A stretch of 64,000 nt of DNA, from NCBI RefSeq assembly GCF_964340395.1, contig NC_135554.1, positions 28,511,130-28,575,129 of the forward strand, given 5' to 3'. Numbering within the stretch: position 1 is the stretch's first letter; the number at the start of each line of letters is the position of its first letter. This stretch comes from Glandiceps talaboti. Taxonomy: Eukaryota; Hemichordata; Enteropneusta; Spengelidae. A model generated the notes under the pieces. It did not search any database, was not told the DNA's origin, and worked only from the letters and a program-made list of their open reading frames with translations. Positions 37,876-50,700 of the stretch are shown one piece after another. Made by a program: the position numbers and the translations under genes.

Positions 37876-38002
37876 GCCAATTTCTAGCATCATTTTCTGA
37901 AATTTGGACTTCAATATGAGTAGCTATGCTTGTGTTTCAATGAAGCAATAATAAATAGTAATAGAGACAAATTTGATGGATGAGCACTCATGAAAAAAAC
38001 CC

Positions 38003-38006
<4 letters not shown>

Positions 38007-38097
<91 letters not shown>
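38007..38097. repeat. (AT)n dinucleotide array
   Basis: About 45 perfect AT units, between the two copies of the unclassified repeat. Confidence 0.97.
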
Positions 38098-38101
<4 letters not shown>

Positions 38102-38164
38102 AATAGTATTGAACAGAAGTCTACAGAACATATAAAAAAAACTGTGGACAAGGAAAAAACAAAT

Positions 38165-38440
38165 GATTCAACAGGCCGCTGTATTGAGTTTTCCAATGAT
38201 GCCTTGCTCCAAAAATGTATATTTTAATCAAAGAAGGAAAAAGGCATTCCGAAGGCTCGTAGAAAGTGTAAAGATGTTCCTTTTTACCTAGCGTTCCCCA
38301 AAATTATTCAAATTTATAAAAAATTGACGAGTAAAAGTACAAAATTTCACTTGGAAAGTATATGTGTTTTTAATTCAGCACCATCAAATTACGCTAGAAA
38401 AGTTGTATTCCGGTTTTTACCCCAAAATGCCTAAAAATCT
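38165..38440 (+). repeat. Unclassified repeat, copy 2
   Basis: A diverged partner of 37598-37875. It ends immediately before the TIR-like pseudogene exon, so it may mark the edge of the duplicated segment. Confidence 0.5.
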
Positions 38441-38441
38441 A

Positions 38442-39195
38442 GGAATACGATGCATTTGTGTGCTATAGGTGTGGGACAGAAGCTATGTCACTAGAAAAAG
38501 TTTTTTGTGATAAACGAGATGGTTCTAAAACTAGAGAATGAATATAGTCATGTATTATATTCACAGTCAAGATTTCCCTCAGGGTGCATGTATGAAGTGT
38601 ATTGGCCATTTAAATTATAACAAATTCTTGAGAAATGAGAAATTTTGTTTGAGATTCAGTCAACAAACGAACACACTATTCTAAAATCATTGCGTCATGG
38701 ATTATTTTCTAGTTCTAGTTCACCATTCATCAATTTTGTGTATTATACCAAGCAAAACGTTATTGCCTTTGAACAGAAAACATGGATTGTATACTCTGGT
38801 CGTTCTACGTTACGAATCAGACCACCAAGTGGTTTACACCACTGGTTGTGTTGTGTTCGAAATATCAGTCAAAACGTTACAAATTGTGATTATTTTTTCT
38901 GATTTTTCGTAAAATATGGTCGAAGATGTATAATTGTATTATTTCCAATATTTTCCTTCATTTAGTAGGAAAATACTGTGACCGAAGAGATAGCCCAAGA
39001 GGAGATGTTCAATAAAGGGGCAAAGGTCATCCCCATTCTGTTTGAAGATGACACAACTCTTCAAAACAATGTACTTATCGATCAGAAATCTATTGCATGA
39101 TGTACCGTATCTCAAGTGACCAGGAAACAACGCACATGACCTTGACAAAAATCCGTTTTGGCGATCGTTGATCAAGTCCATGCCAACTGTTTAAC
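38442..39195 (+). pseudogene. Broken duplicate of the Ig-TIR gene's two TIR exons
   Basis: 38442-38598 matches the exon at 7968-8123 closely (the box 1 region and GTGTGGGACAGAAGCTATGTC are retained), but an extra T and an in-frame stop disrupt it. After about 360 bp of diverged DNA, about 38959-39195 matches the second TIR exon from GCCCAAGAGGAGATGTTCAA through TTTTGGCGATCGTTGATCAA. It has indels, a lost stretch covering most of SEWCRFE, and an early stop. Bases after the first exon resemble the parental intron start, so this is a DNA-level duplication and not a processed copy. No Ig or membrane exon is seen next to it. Confidence 0.88.
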
Positions 39196-39529
39196 GACAA
39201 GAGAATCATAGAATGTATCTAATGGTTGGAGAATGACGCATAATACAGAAGGGTGTTTCTTTACGATTACGTCAGGTTTCTTTTTGTAAAATGAATTTCT
39301 TGACATATAATCAAGATAAGTTGAAAAGATAAGTAAATCAGAAATCGTTATTGACATCCGTAGTCAATCGACGACGTAGAAAACTCGGTGCATATGCGTA
39401 ATCAGCATGGTCCGTAGCTACAATAATCAGGTGATGTCACATCAAAGCACACATCAACATGGATAGTATATATATGTTTATTCAATTTGAAAAAAGATAT
39501 CTCATGTTGCATTTGTAATTTTAATAAAC

Positions 39530-40799
39530 TGTACACCAGACATAGTATATGTGACAATTATAAGTAGATCTGTAAAACAGATATAGTATACGTGACACTT
39601 TATTGAATTACTAGTAGTCCTGTAAAACAGATACAGTATACGTGACACTACATTGAATTACTAGTAGATCTGTAAAACAGATATAGTATACGTGACACTA
39701 CATCGAATTACTAGTAGATCTGTAAAACAGATATAGTATACGTGACACTACATTGAATTACTAGTAGATCTGTAAAATAAATATAGTATACGTGACACTA
39801 CATTGAATTACAAGTAGATCTGTAAAACAGATACAGTATACGTGACACTACATCGAATTACTAGTAGATCTGTAAAACAGATATAGTATACGTGACACTA
39901 CATTGAATTACAAGTAGATCTGTAAAACAGATACAGTATACGTGACACTACATTGAATTACTAGTAGACCTGTAAAACAGATATAGTATACGTGACACTG
40001 CATTGAATTACTAGTAGACCTGTAAAACAGATATAGTATACGTGACACTGCATTGAATTACTAGTAGATCTGTAAAACATACAGTATACGTGACACTACA
40101 TTGAATTACTAGTAGATCTGTAAAACAGATATAGTATACGTGACACTACATTGAATTACTAGTAGATCTGTAAAACAGATATAGTATACGTGACACTACA
40201 TTGAATTACTAGTAGATCTGTAAAACAGATATAGTATACGTGACACTATATTGAATTACTAGTAGACCTGTAAAACAGATATAGTATACGTGACACTGCA
40301 TTGAATTACTAGTAGATCTGTAAAACAGATACAGTATACGTGACACTACATTGAATTACTAGTAGATCTGTAAAACAGATATAGTATACGTGACACTATA
40401 TTGAATTACTAGTAGATCTGTAAAACAGATATAGTATATGTGACACTATATTGAATTACTAGTAGATCTGTAAAACAGATATAGTATACGTGACACTATA
40501 TTGAATTACTAGTAGATCTGTAAAACAGATATAGTATACGTGACACTATATTGAATTACTAGTAGATCTGTAAAACAGATAAAGTATACGTGACACTACA
40601 TTGAAATACAAGTAGATCTGTAAAACAGATACAGTATACGTGACACTATATTGAATTACTAGTAGATCTGTAAAACAGATATAGTATACGTGACACTGCA
40701 TTGAATTACTAGTAGACCTGTAAAACAGATACAGTATACGTGACACTATATTGAATTACTAGTAGACCTGTAAAACAGACATAGTATACGTGACACTAC
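39530..40799. repeat. 50-bp minisatellite, about 25 copies
   Basis: The unit contains TGTAAAACAGATATAGTATA, CGTGACACTACATTGAATTA and CTAGTAGATC. The period is exactly 50 bp over most of the array, with a few variant positions (TATAG/TACAG, TAGATC/TAGACC). Each unit holds a small perfect hairpin, ATCTGT-AAA-ACAGAT. Frames across it are not genes. Confidence 0.97.
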
Positions 40800-41071
40800 A
40801 TGTACCTACGTATGCAAAGTGGATAGTGCCATTTAGTTTCTTTTTCAGAGAAAAACTATCACAAGCCTACATTCCAATTAATAAGTTCAACGTGATTATG
40901 AAAACAAAATAAAAACATCCTTACATATAATTAATTTAAGACAATTTAGCTGTAAGTTCAGTACAGATTGTTTATCAATAGTTCAAAATTAGTATTAAAA
41001 ATGGTGTTTACAAATTGTACAGAAGTAAAACATTGTTTTGTCAACAATGAATGTATATGTTGAATGAATGA

Positions 41072-41365
41072 ATGTGTTCAGTGGGTATGTCAACCATCCC
41101 CAGTGTATGTATATCTGTGTTCGATGGGTAAATGTCAATCATCTCCCAAGTGTATGTATATCTGTGTCCGATGGGTAAATGTCAACCATCCCCCAGTGTA
41201 TGTATATCTGTGTCCGATGGGTAAATGTCAACCATCCCCCAGTGTATGCATATCTGTGTCCGGTGGGTAAATGTCAACCATCTCCCCTATGTACGTAGGT
41301 CAGTGTTCGGTGGGTAAATGTCAACCATCTCCCCAATGTACGTAGGTCAGTGTTCGGTGGGTTAC
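41072..41365. repeat. 52-bp tandem repeat, about six copies
   Basis: The unit includes GGGTAAATGTCAACCATC, CCCCAGTGTATGTATATC and TGTGTTCGAT or TGTGTCCGAT. The last two copies form a subtype with TGTACGTAGGTCAGTG. It lies just past the 3' end of the minus-strand thioredoxin gene. Confidence 0.9.
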
Positions 41366-41452
41366 GTAAATGTCAATGATATCTTGAGTAAATATTGAGA
41401 GACGTTATATTCTGAATAGACTACAGATGAATAGTAAAAGACACCCAGTCTT

Positions 41453-44400
41453 CTACTTGTTTTTCGTCAAAGCTGCCTCTAGCTTCTCTTTGCTTGCACC
41501 AGAGAATTCATCAACCTGCAAGATTAAAAGAGTTTAGTGTTAATATACAATGCCATGTATGTATGTATGTATGTATGTATGTATGTATGTATGTATGTGT
41601 GTGTGTGTGTGTGTGTGTGTGCCTGCGTGCGTGCGTGCGTGCGTATGCATGCATGCATGCATACATGCATGTACATGTATGTATGTATGTATGTATGTAT
41701 GTATGTATGTATGTATGTATGTATGTATGTATGTATGCATACATCTCATCAAGTTTCAAATATTCGAAGCATATCAATATACCATGAACATGTTGTTAAA
41801 AAACCTTACCTTTTCGCCATTCTTGTAGAATTGAAAAGTTGGCATACAGCTGATACCACATGCCTGTGATGTATCCTACAAAACACAACATAGAACAACA
41901 AGTCAGCCAATCCGTAGAGTTCAACCAGTCAGATAAAACGAAATATCAAAATAAATTGGAATATATGTCAGCTATGACTAAGAACGCCCTCTAGTATAGA
42001 TAGAAAGGCGATAAAGATAGGCCTGCAAAAGTAATGAGTAGAATAATCCTGATAAATAAATTCAATCCTGACGTTTCGAATCAGGTAATGACCTACTATA
42101 TATATTGCCTTGATATCCTATGAGAAAGAGTATTTCACCACCTGACTGTATATATACTAGTAAATGTAATGGATAAAACGACACCAAAAACAAATCACCA
42201 ACATTTTATTGCCACATTTCACTACGCTCTGTGGAAAGGGGCCGAGTGAGAAGAGCGCCCACAACGGCTGATCTTTCAGTCTACTTCGACTTTAAAATGT
42301 ACCAAGACCAATACATTTCATTGTCTGGCACGAATATAATTTGCACTATACATTGATATTGCTACACTTTGTTTTCGTTAGCCGTCATTAGCTTAACACA
42401 TTATCGCCAATTATATTATATCATGCTACTATGCGCCATTCTGATTGGATAATAACTGTGGTAAAATCCCATTTTACCACGGCTGGCAGTGGGCCCCTAA
42501 ATGGGCCCCTAAACTAGCATATGAATAGTACATACAAGCTGAATGTGTTCGTTCTTATACCAATAAGTTAACACTTCCTCAGAGTAAAGGTGTGTCAGGT
42601 ATCCTGTACAATAGTTTGGGTTACAGTAGTCCAAATAATTCCACTGATGACATTGCGATCGAAAGCAACGATTGATCAGTGGCTTCAACATCACTGGCCA
42701 TGGCTGATAAGGTACAAGTTCTCCCATGCAACGAGCCGTCTCAGCGTCCTGCTCTCGTTGAATCAAGCAACACCAATTTAACTTTTAACCATCAGTCAAG
42801 TGCGTCAGGATTATTTCAAAACTGTACATTTTCAGGTTCAGTCAATGTTCAATTTGTTAACCATTACATTAAAGTAGCGTAACGTCGCGTCTCTGATTTA
42901 CTGTCTCCGATTCAACTGATTCAACGCCGAGACATCTATTTTTAGCAGTGTACAAGATTGTATTGTTCATATGTAAATATCCAAACAAAATTGTTACTTT
43001 CTTTGACCTCTTGCCCCGTTTTTTGTTGTTGCTAGTTTCAACGCGTTTTCGTTATGTATTATATGATGTAAATAAAGTAATTTATCAATGCAATGCAGTG
43101 TATGGTTTGTGTTCATAACGTTCATGCAGTATGTGTCTCCGGGGGCGACATGAACGTATCCACTCATCAAAATATGCTCGTTCCCGACGATCTATTACCG
43201 ACGATCTTTTTCTGTACGTGCGAATTCGCCTTTTTCAGGCATATAAATAACCACAGAATCACATTTAGAAGATATAGACACATATTTTGATATAATGTAA
43301 TAGCAATAACTCCCTCCGAAGGCGGGTATACACTCGAATTTGGTACAATTCGCTCCATATAGCACTCGCCATTCGGCTCGTGCTATATGTCGCGAATTGT
43401 ACCAAAATCTCGTGTATACCCGCCTCCGGCGGGGGTTATTGCTTAAATAACATATAGTGTAAAGACATTTACTTTTGTTCAGGAGTCTGTAAGCTCACAA
43501 TTGTAGAATATGAATGATCGACTATGTTCATACCTTGTTGATGACGTCAAAATCTACTTCAAGGAAGTACTGTAGTAGTTCATGAGATATCGTGTCCACA
43601 GACAGGCAGAAATATACAGACAGACAAATGCACCATATAACATATTCCCTAACAGAATGTAGAAATGGCCGCCCCATGTATGTGTAGGTGACAAATGACG
43701 AATTTCTCGATGAGTTTGATGGACTATGTACACACTTTCAAGTTGTACACGTCAATGTCTACTTTCAGAAATTAAAATAGTAGTCTTTGAGATATCGTGT
43801 CCACAGACAGACACATACACATATACATTCAGACAAAAACATAACATAAATAACCTTCCCTTATAGAATGCAAAATGATCGTCCTCCATAACTAGATGTA
43901 TAAATAACTGACAAAGGACATATTGCAGAATGAGATAGATTAAATACGTACACACCTTATTAACGTCAACATCTACTTTGAGGAAGACAACATCGGGATA
44001 TTCGGGTGCCATTTCCTGTGTTAAGATAAACGACAGCGTTGAGGTTACAAGTTGTTGTTCACATTTCGACTGGGGTATCAACACATTTACATGTATTGCT
44101 TGTTCTTATGTGTACGAAATGTATTGCATTTGTTAACTACAACTTTACGTATCGTCATGAATGGAAGACTGAGTATATCACCCTTACCTCGTTATTCGTT
44201 CACATATGTACAGTTCTAATTATCTTTATGACAAAGTATGAAAACACCAGTTTTGACGTTCACGAGACACATTAAAGATGTTTCACTAGTAAATCTACAA
44301 GGTACGCCATGACTGCAGCGGTGGGCGCCCTCACGCATCGGCCAACGCTAGCTGAGGCGCGGTATTTACAGACGACTAGGATTTGATCTGATACAGATTC

Positions 44401-46557
44401 TTTACGCATAGACAGGTTGTCTGTATGACAACATACCATAGATACAAAAAAAAAACATAAAGTGAATGTCAAGTTGATAGAATTCGTATGCTGTTGATTT
44501 TGTCGACATCTGCCTTGTCCTCTTTTTACATTAAATTAATGTCTTCAAAACTTTGTATGGTGCTGCTTATAAAACAAAAAATGAATCTCTTATGTACGGG
44601 TGGCTATGATGACAAACCTTAAAAATTGGTCCAATCATTCTACATGGTCCACACCATTCTGCTGAGAAGTCGACTACAACTAGTTTACTACCAGCGTCCT
44701 TTAAAGCAGCATCAAACTCGGCCTGAAATGAAAGACTTTATACTTTTAAAGAGAATTAGAATGTGATCATTAATCGTGACTCATTTTGATAGTGGATAGA
44801 AAACAACTGCTCGAGTAGACAAGATGACTAATTTCAAAAATTGTGTCACGGAATTATGTCGAATACTTCGATCATTTTCTGAATTTGGCTATGTCGTAGA
44901 TAGAACGTAATTTTTCACCTTCTTTTTAGAACAAACTGGTAACAGTTTCTAAAATGGCGTTCCTAAAAGTACATCATAGCTTTCCAGTTTCAATAGTAAA
45001 TGCAATAAAATTGATACTAAAAAACCCACACAATTAAATTTCGAGTCTATTTATATCCATTTCACTATTACAACGATATGACAGTTTCTGTACGCTATCG
45101 TTTGTTTCCTCATACCATACAAAGTCGACATCATTTTGTGAAAAAGAGCTACGGTGTCAACCTCAAACTAGGAGTATGGCAAGCTAGCGACAAGTAAAGA
45201 AATCGTAACATTTACCCAGCCTTCCATTGACCAGTAAATAGTTACCAATTGTTCACGTTACAATGCCTTAAGCAAATTTATCTAAAAGAAATCTTGGCAT
45301 TCATTTTTATCACCACTAGCAACATTATATAATGAACTATTTAATCGTTCTTTTCAGACGACCGTCGACTCTGTAAATGTTCATGGTGTATAGTCGCAAG
45401 TTTATTTTGCATAATTAGCTCACGAACGCTGTTCAATCAAGAGCACTTCGGCTCAAATATGTTCTATTTTCTTTCTTACTTGGCCAAATTTGAGCAAACA
45501 ATTATTTGATCTGCTGCAGTCTGAAAAGTAGGCCATGGTAAAATTTACCATTTAATAGCATTATTATTTGCGTTCGATCGCAACACAAAATCTACACCAG
45601 GGGTCTATAATCCCACAACGGAGACAATTGCAATGAAACTGACTAATCCTTCACCTCACTTTTAACTTTCTCATATTGACCGCTTTCCAGTTGTCGACAT
45701 ACGTGCATTAAAAGTATAACTAAGTCGCCTGAGGTTGACTGGTCTATGTGGCTTCATTTGCGTGACAAAGTCAGACCTACATTTGCAAGACAAAGCTGTG
45801 GCTTCGTTGATGTTGTCTGGCAACGGACGCGAACACTTGTTTATTGTTCGTGCGTGACGGTCAAAATCTACAATAGGATATTTTTCTATGTGGTCTTAGC
45901 ACAGGCAACGATTTTATCGCTAGATCTTCACCTGTTTCTAATCAGGTAAAGTTATATTTCGAAAATGTGAAATTCTTGTTCATAGTTGTCTGCATTTGTT
46001 ACCAGATATCTAGCAAGTAAATTTATAACCGAACTTTCTTCCACGAATGAACCATAGACACCCTACACGTTTTGAACTTGCAAATGAATGAGACGATGAA
46101 CACAATTACAGCGAAGTCAATTTGACTTTTCTTCACATATTTTATCATATATGCAACTAAAATTCCCGTTATTGTTGACTGTTATCAAGTTGGCCCTACT
46201 GATACTACTAAAATCAAAGAATGTCAAATGGACACATAAAATATTTCGAAATAAATAAATAAATACTAGTCTATGGCCCATGGCTCATCAAAGGTACTAC
46301 ATGTAATACTAACAACGACAAAGTTTTCGAGTGTTAGCGGTACGTCTTCAGATTACACCTGAGTCGCAACTTGGGGGTACATGTAGTTCCCATCAAGTAC
46401 GTAGCCTGTTTAAATTCACTGTTCTCAGTCTTCTGTCGTGCATATTAAAGTTAACGATAAACAATTAAGTGTTCTCATTCATCATAATATTGTAGATGAG
46501 TGCATAAAATTAGAATAAAAAATTACATACCTTTGTTTTTACTTCTGTGACAGACAT
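41453..46557 (-). CDS. TXN: Thioredoxin (cytosolic type), five exons
   Basis: A small dithiol-disulfide oxidoreductase that reduces protein disulfides and is recycled by thioredoxin reductase. Exons: 46531-46557, 44618-44722, 43956-44015, 41810-41875, 41453-41515 (stop TAG at 41453-41455). All introns are phase 0 and the product is 106 residues, the family's normal size. It starts MSVTEVKTK. The active site WCGPC is at residues 32-36 in [17 protein letters not shown]. The cis-proline motif is [13 protein letters not shown], and the C-terminus [10 protein letters not shown] resembles vertebrate TXN. Cysteines 70 and 74 match human C69 and C73; the human C62 equivalent is absent. No signal or transit peptide is seen. 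The 27-bp first coding exon is too short to stand out as a frame but fits the splice pattern of its twin at 51741. Confidence 0.95.
41554..41737. repeat. (ATGT)n / (GT)n / (GCAT)n array in thioredoxin intron 4
   Basis: A compound array located 40 bp from the last exon and about 70 bp from exon 4. Confidence 0.95.
42456..42481. repeat. Small perfect hairpin in thioredoxin intron
   Basis: GTGGTAAAAT and ATTTTACCAC are separated by three C residues. It is followed by a repeated TGGGCCCCTAAA. The role is unknown. Confidence 0.5.
43303..43442. repeat. 140-bp near-perfect palindrome (foldback MITE-like)
   Basis: The left arm, starting GCAATAACTCCCTCCGAAGG, and the right arm, ending CGGGGGTTATTGC, pair over about 62 bp each with few mismatches and a loop of roughly 15 bp. 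The arms include GGCGGGTATACAC and GGTACAATTCG. It sits in intron 3 of the thioredoxin gene. Confidence 0.85.
43534..43771 (-). pseudogene. Two tandem decayed copies of thioredoxin exon 3
   Basis: On the minus strand, 43736-43771 reads [12 protein letters not shown] followed by a GTGTGTAC donor. 43534-43569 reads [12 protein letters not shown] followed by a GTATGA donor. The real exon 3 (43956-44015) ends [12 protein letters not shown] with the same GTGTGTAC donor. The 5' halves of both copies are lost. The copies and their flanks (GAGATATCGTGTCCACAGAC in both) repeat at about 205 bp, so exon plus intron DNA was duplicated in tandem. Confidence 0.75.
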
Positions 46558-46686
46558 ATTTTCTCTGCTTTGATATAGCTATGCGGTGTACCAATTTCAA
46601 ATTTGCTAAGTTTTCAACAAGTGACCACTCAGACTCTACACACACCGTCTTAAATGTACATGTGTACGTGTACGTGTCACGATACA

Positions 46687-46694
46687 TTACGTCA
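46687..46694 (-). promoter_or_regulatory. CRE/ATF-like site upstream of minus-strand thioredoxin
   Basis: TGACGTAA on the minus strand lies 130 bp before the ATG at 46557. A full TGACGTCA precedes the twin gene, so a shared ATF/CREB-type input is plausible. No TATA box is evident here. Confidence 0.4.
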
Positions 46695-47139
46695 TCGGAC
46701 TGCCTATGCAAGTGTTAAATAGCTTCGAAATACCAAGAGAGTCATAAGTTGTAATTTTTCTATCATCATTGATAATTTTAGGTTATGATGCATAGGAATG
46801 GGTTCCATTAGTTTTGTTTAAATCGATAGTGTTCAGAAACACGTGGTATGATTGTATATTTGTCAGATAACATAAATAACCATGACGTCGTCACTGATGT
46901 ATTTGTAGACTTTGATGCCAAAGGAAAGCCACACTAGCTGACAACGCTCAATAAAAATATTGTGAGTTTGACATGAAATGAAACGTACGCAGCAATAAAA
47001 CTGCAATGACAGAATCCTTCTAACCCTCTCCTCCACCCACACACACCCACCACGTACATTTTGTTACACAGTCGAGCTTAAGAAAATATGTCGATGGTGC
47101 GTAGTGTCCGCATGAGAAGTGTCTGCATGAGAATGTGTG

Positions 47140-47445
<306 letters not shown>

Positions 47446-48038
47446 AGATACACGGGGGAGATTTGGTTATTTGAAACTTACGGAATCTGTCGTCGTTTTA
47501 GGTTTAGAAGATGATGAAAGACAACAGGTAGTTGACAATGCACAATGAAATACACAATGTACACTGGAATAATAAACGTACCATTTACTAAGTGAAACTC
47601 ATTGACGCGTAAAGTCATAATATATTTGCTATTTGATGTATTACAGACGTATCAGTTGATTGTCACGATTCATTGTTGTATCATTGACCCCGGCATTAAT
47701 TAGGAGATACTAGATCACTCAATTCATATTCAAATTTGATTGTCATCACTGTGACAAGACATTCGAGTGAAGAGAGTGAAAGTAGCAACAAAAGTATGGA
47801 ACAATAAGTTACCAACGCACTGCATAGCACAATAACAGAAGTCGTGATAGTATCCCCCTACACACAGTGACGACACCCACGTACATTTTTCTGCAAAACC
47901 ATTACCGCAACACAAAGCCTTAGAGCTTCTTTCTATACGGCCATTGTAAGTGTGCGAAATTAATGTTGGTCCCCGGGTTGGTCCGAGACCAACAGATTTC
48001 CGTAAGAACCGAGAATTTTGAATTTATGTTGCTTCTAA

Positions 48039-48135
48039 GGGAGCCTACAGTAATCACAAGGTCGGGGGGGGGGGAAATCAAATGGTTAGTCCGTTGTGTT
48101 CCAAAATGACCCTCCTGTCGGTCAACATGATCAAC
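48039..48135. mobile_element. Fragment of PIF/Harbinger-like MITE (one end only)
   Basis: TAAGGGAGCCTACAGTAATCA at 48038 matches the end of the 35822 element. The following sequence, inverted, reads GGAGGGTCATTTTGGAACAC then AACGGACTA, which matches the other side of that element. The opposite terminus is missing. The same fragment lies at 50105-50200 within copy B, so it predates the duplication. Confidence 0.65.
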
Positions 48136-48654
48136 AGTAATTTTCCCTTAATTTCGCACACTGGTCATTGCTATCTCTACTTTTCCCAGCCATGTTCATG
48201 TACATTATGTTTACTAGTAGCACAACAGTCGTCAGATTCATACACGTGTCGCAGGGTCCGGGTCTACTACTAAAACAACCAAGGTATAACTACAGGACGT
48301 TCAAATGAAACTTTGATTTTGAGGAGGAATTCACACATGACCACTTTAAATTGCGAAAGTGTTTTCTCCGAGTGAAGAACTTGAGTTGAAATAGTACCTC
48401 ATCCGTCTTTCCCTTTTCCGTTACTTTTCTTCTATTTTTTTCGAGCGTTTCTGTAGCTTTATCCATTTTTACTTTGTCTTTTTTTAAATAACGTGAGCAC
48501 GTTTTGTGGTTATATGGCGATATAGAATATTTTTTATTGATATCATGTATTATGCTGACATGGACATAAGCCAATAGAACACGCTTAAGATATCCGTTAT
48601 GAAATAAAAGAAAATTCGGCCAATTTCACTATAATTACATTTAGACAATTACAC

Positions 48655-48900
48655 TTACACATATTGTATATTCTCCAAGTGAACAAGTTGAAATGGTACC
48701 TTAGCAAATTTTTCGTCTCTACTTTTTTTCGATTAATTTTCTTCTATTTTTTTCGAGCGTTTCTGTAGTTTTATCCATTTTCCTGTCTCTTTTTTGTTTA
48801 TTGCGAGAGCACTTTTTTGTGGTTATATGCAATATAGAAATATTTATTGATATCATGTATCATGCTGACATCATTGTACCATTGATGTTAGAAAAATATG
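48655..48900. repeat. Extra partial copy of the tandem block's tail
   Basis: About 245 bp with TTCGAGCGTTTCTGTAG, TTTATCCATTTT, and TTATTGATATCATGTATCAT. It matches 48380-48560 and 50440-50625 but is more diverged, so this module is present three times. Confidence 0.8.
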
Positions 48901-48904
48901 TTAG

Positions 48905-49435
48905 CTTTGACTCCAAACCGGGACAGAAAAACTAGCTGGCAACGCCTGATATATTGTGAGTTTGACAAGAAAGGGAAAATAACCGTAATCTGCGCGCAAT
49001 CATCTCAAACACATTGTAGTAAAAAACGTACGCAAATGTCACAAAGTGAAAGTCGTTGATATATAAAAATACAAGAGCAGACATGTCATATTTAATTTTG
49101 ATTTTCATTACAAAAGAGAATGAAAGTAGCTAATTGGCTCGTTTACTCGTGTATTACATATAGCAATAAAACTGCAATGATAGAATCCTTCTAACACCCC
49201 CACCCACACACACCCACGTACATTTTGTTACACAGTCGAGTTTAAGAAAATATGTCGATGGTGTGTAGTGTCCTCATGAGCGTTGCTCATCTTATGTTAC
49301 ATTGAATTGGACTGAAACACAGGTTAATGTACAAGTAATATATCTTTAATTTATTTGACTACTGCCGTTGTCGTAGATTTCTTTACCCTTAGTGTGAAGT
49401 GTAAAGGCCTATATAATGTGTGTTAGAGAGAGGGA

Positions 49436-49525
<90 letters not shown>

Positions 49526-50700
49526 GATTTGGTTATTTGAAACTTAAGGAATTTGTCGTCATTTGAGGTTTAGAAGATGATGAAAGACAACAGGTAGTTG
49601 ACAATGCACAATGAAATACACAATGTACACTGGAATAATAAACGTACCATTTACTAAGTGAAACTCATTGACGCGTAAAGTCATAATATATTTGCTATTT
49701 GATGTATTACAGACGTATCAGTTGATTGTCACGATTCATTGTTGTATATTTATACAAATCATTGACCCCGGCATTAATTAGGAGATACTAGATCACTCAA
49801 TTCATATTCAAATTTGATTGTCATAACTGTGACAAGACACTCGAGTGAAGAGAGTGAAAGTAGCAACAAAAGTATGGAACAATAAGTTACCAACGCACTG
49901 CATAGAAGTCGTGATAGTATCCCCCTATACACAGTGACGACACCCACGTACATTTTTCTGCAAAACCATTACCGCAACACAAAGCCTTAGAGCTTTTTTC
50001 TATACGGTCATTGTAAGTGTGCGAAATTAATGTTGGTCCCCGGGTTGGTCCGTGACCAACAAATTTCCGTAAGGACCGAGAATTTTGAATTTATGTTGCT
50101 TCTAAGAGAGCCTACAGTAATCACAAGGTTGGGGGGGGGGGGAATCAAATGGTTAGTCCTTTGTGTTCCAAAATGACCCTCCTGTCGGTCAACATGATTA
50201 ACAGTAATTTTTAATTTCGCACACTGGTCATTGCTATCTCTACTTTTCCCAGCCATGTTCATGTACATTATGTTTACTAGTAGCACAACAGTCGTCAGAT
50301 TCATACACGTGTCGCAGGGTCCGGGTCTACTACTAAAACAACGACCGGGTATAACTATATAGGACGTTCACACGAAACTTTGATTTTGAGGAGGAATTCA
50401 CCATGACCACTTTAAATTGCGAAAGTGTTTTCTCCGAGTGAAGAACTTGAAATGGTACCTCATCCGTCTTTCCCTTTTCCGTTACTTTTCTTCTATTTTT
50501 TTCGAGCGTTTCTGTAGCTTTATCCATTTTTACTTTGTCTTTTTTTAAATAACGTGAGCACGTTTTGTGGTTATATGGCGATATAGAATATTTTTATTGA
50601 TATCATGTATCATGCTGATGACATGGATATCAGCCCATAGTACACGCTTAAGATATCCGTTATGAAATAATTGAAAATTCAGCCAATTTCATTTACACAT
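48905..50700. repeat. Intergenic tandem duplication, copy B
   Basis: Direct copy of 46895-48640. It includes the CACCCACACACACCCAC block at about 49200, the shared central part and the shared tail. A (GA)n array occupies 49430-49522. Confidence 0.9.

Noticed and set aside
40546-40746. Periodic minus-strand frame (Tyr-Leu-Phe-Tyr-Arg type)
   Set aside because: Translation of the 50-bp minisatellite, whose period is not a multiple of three and so cycles through frames.
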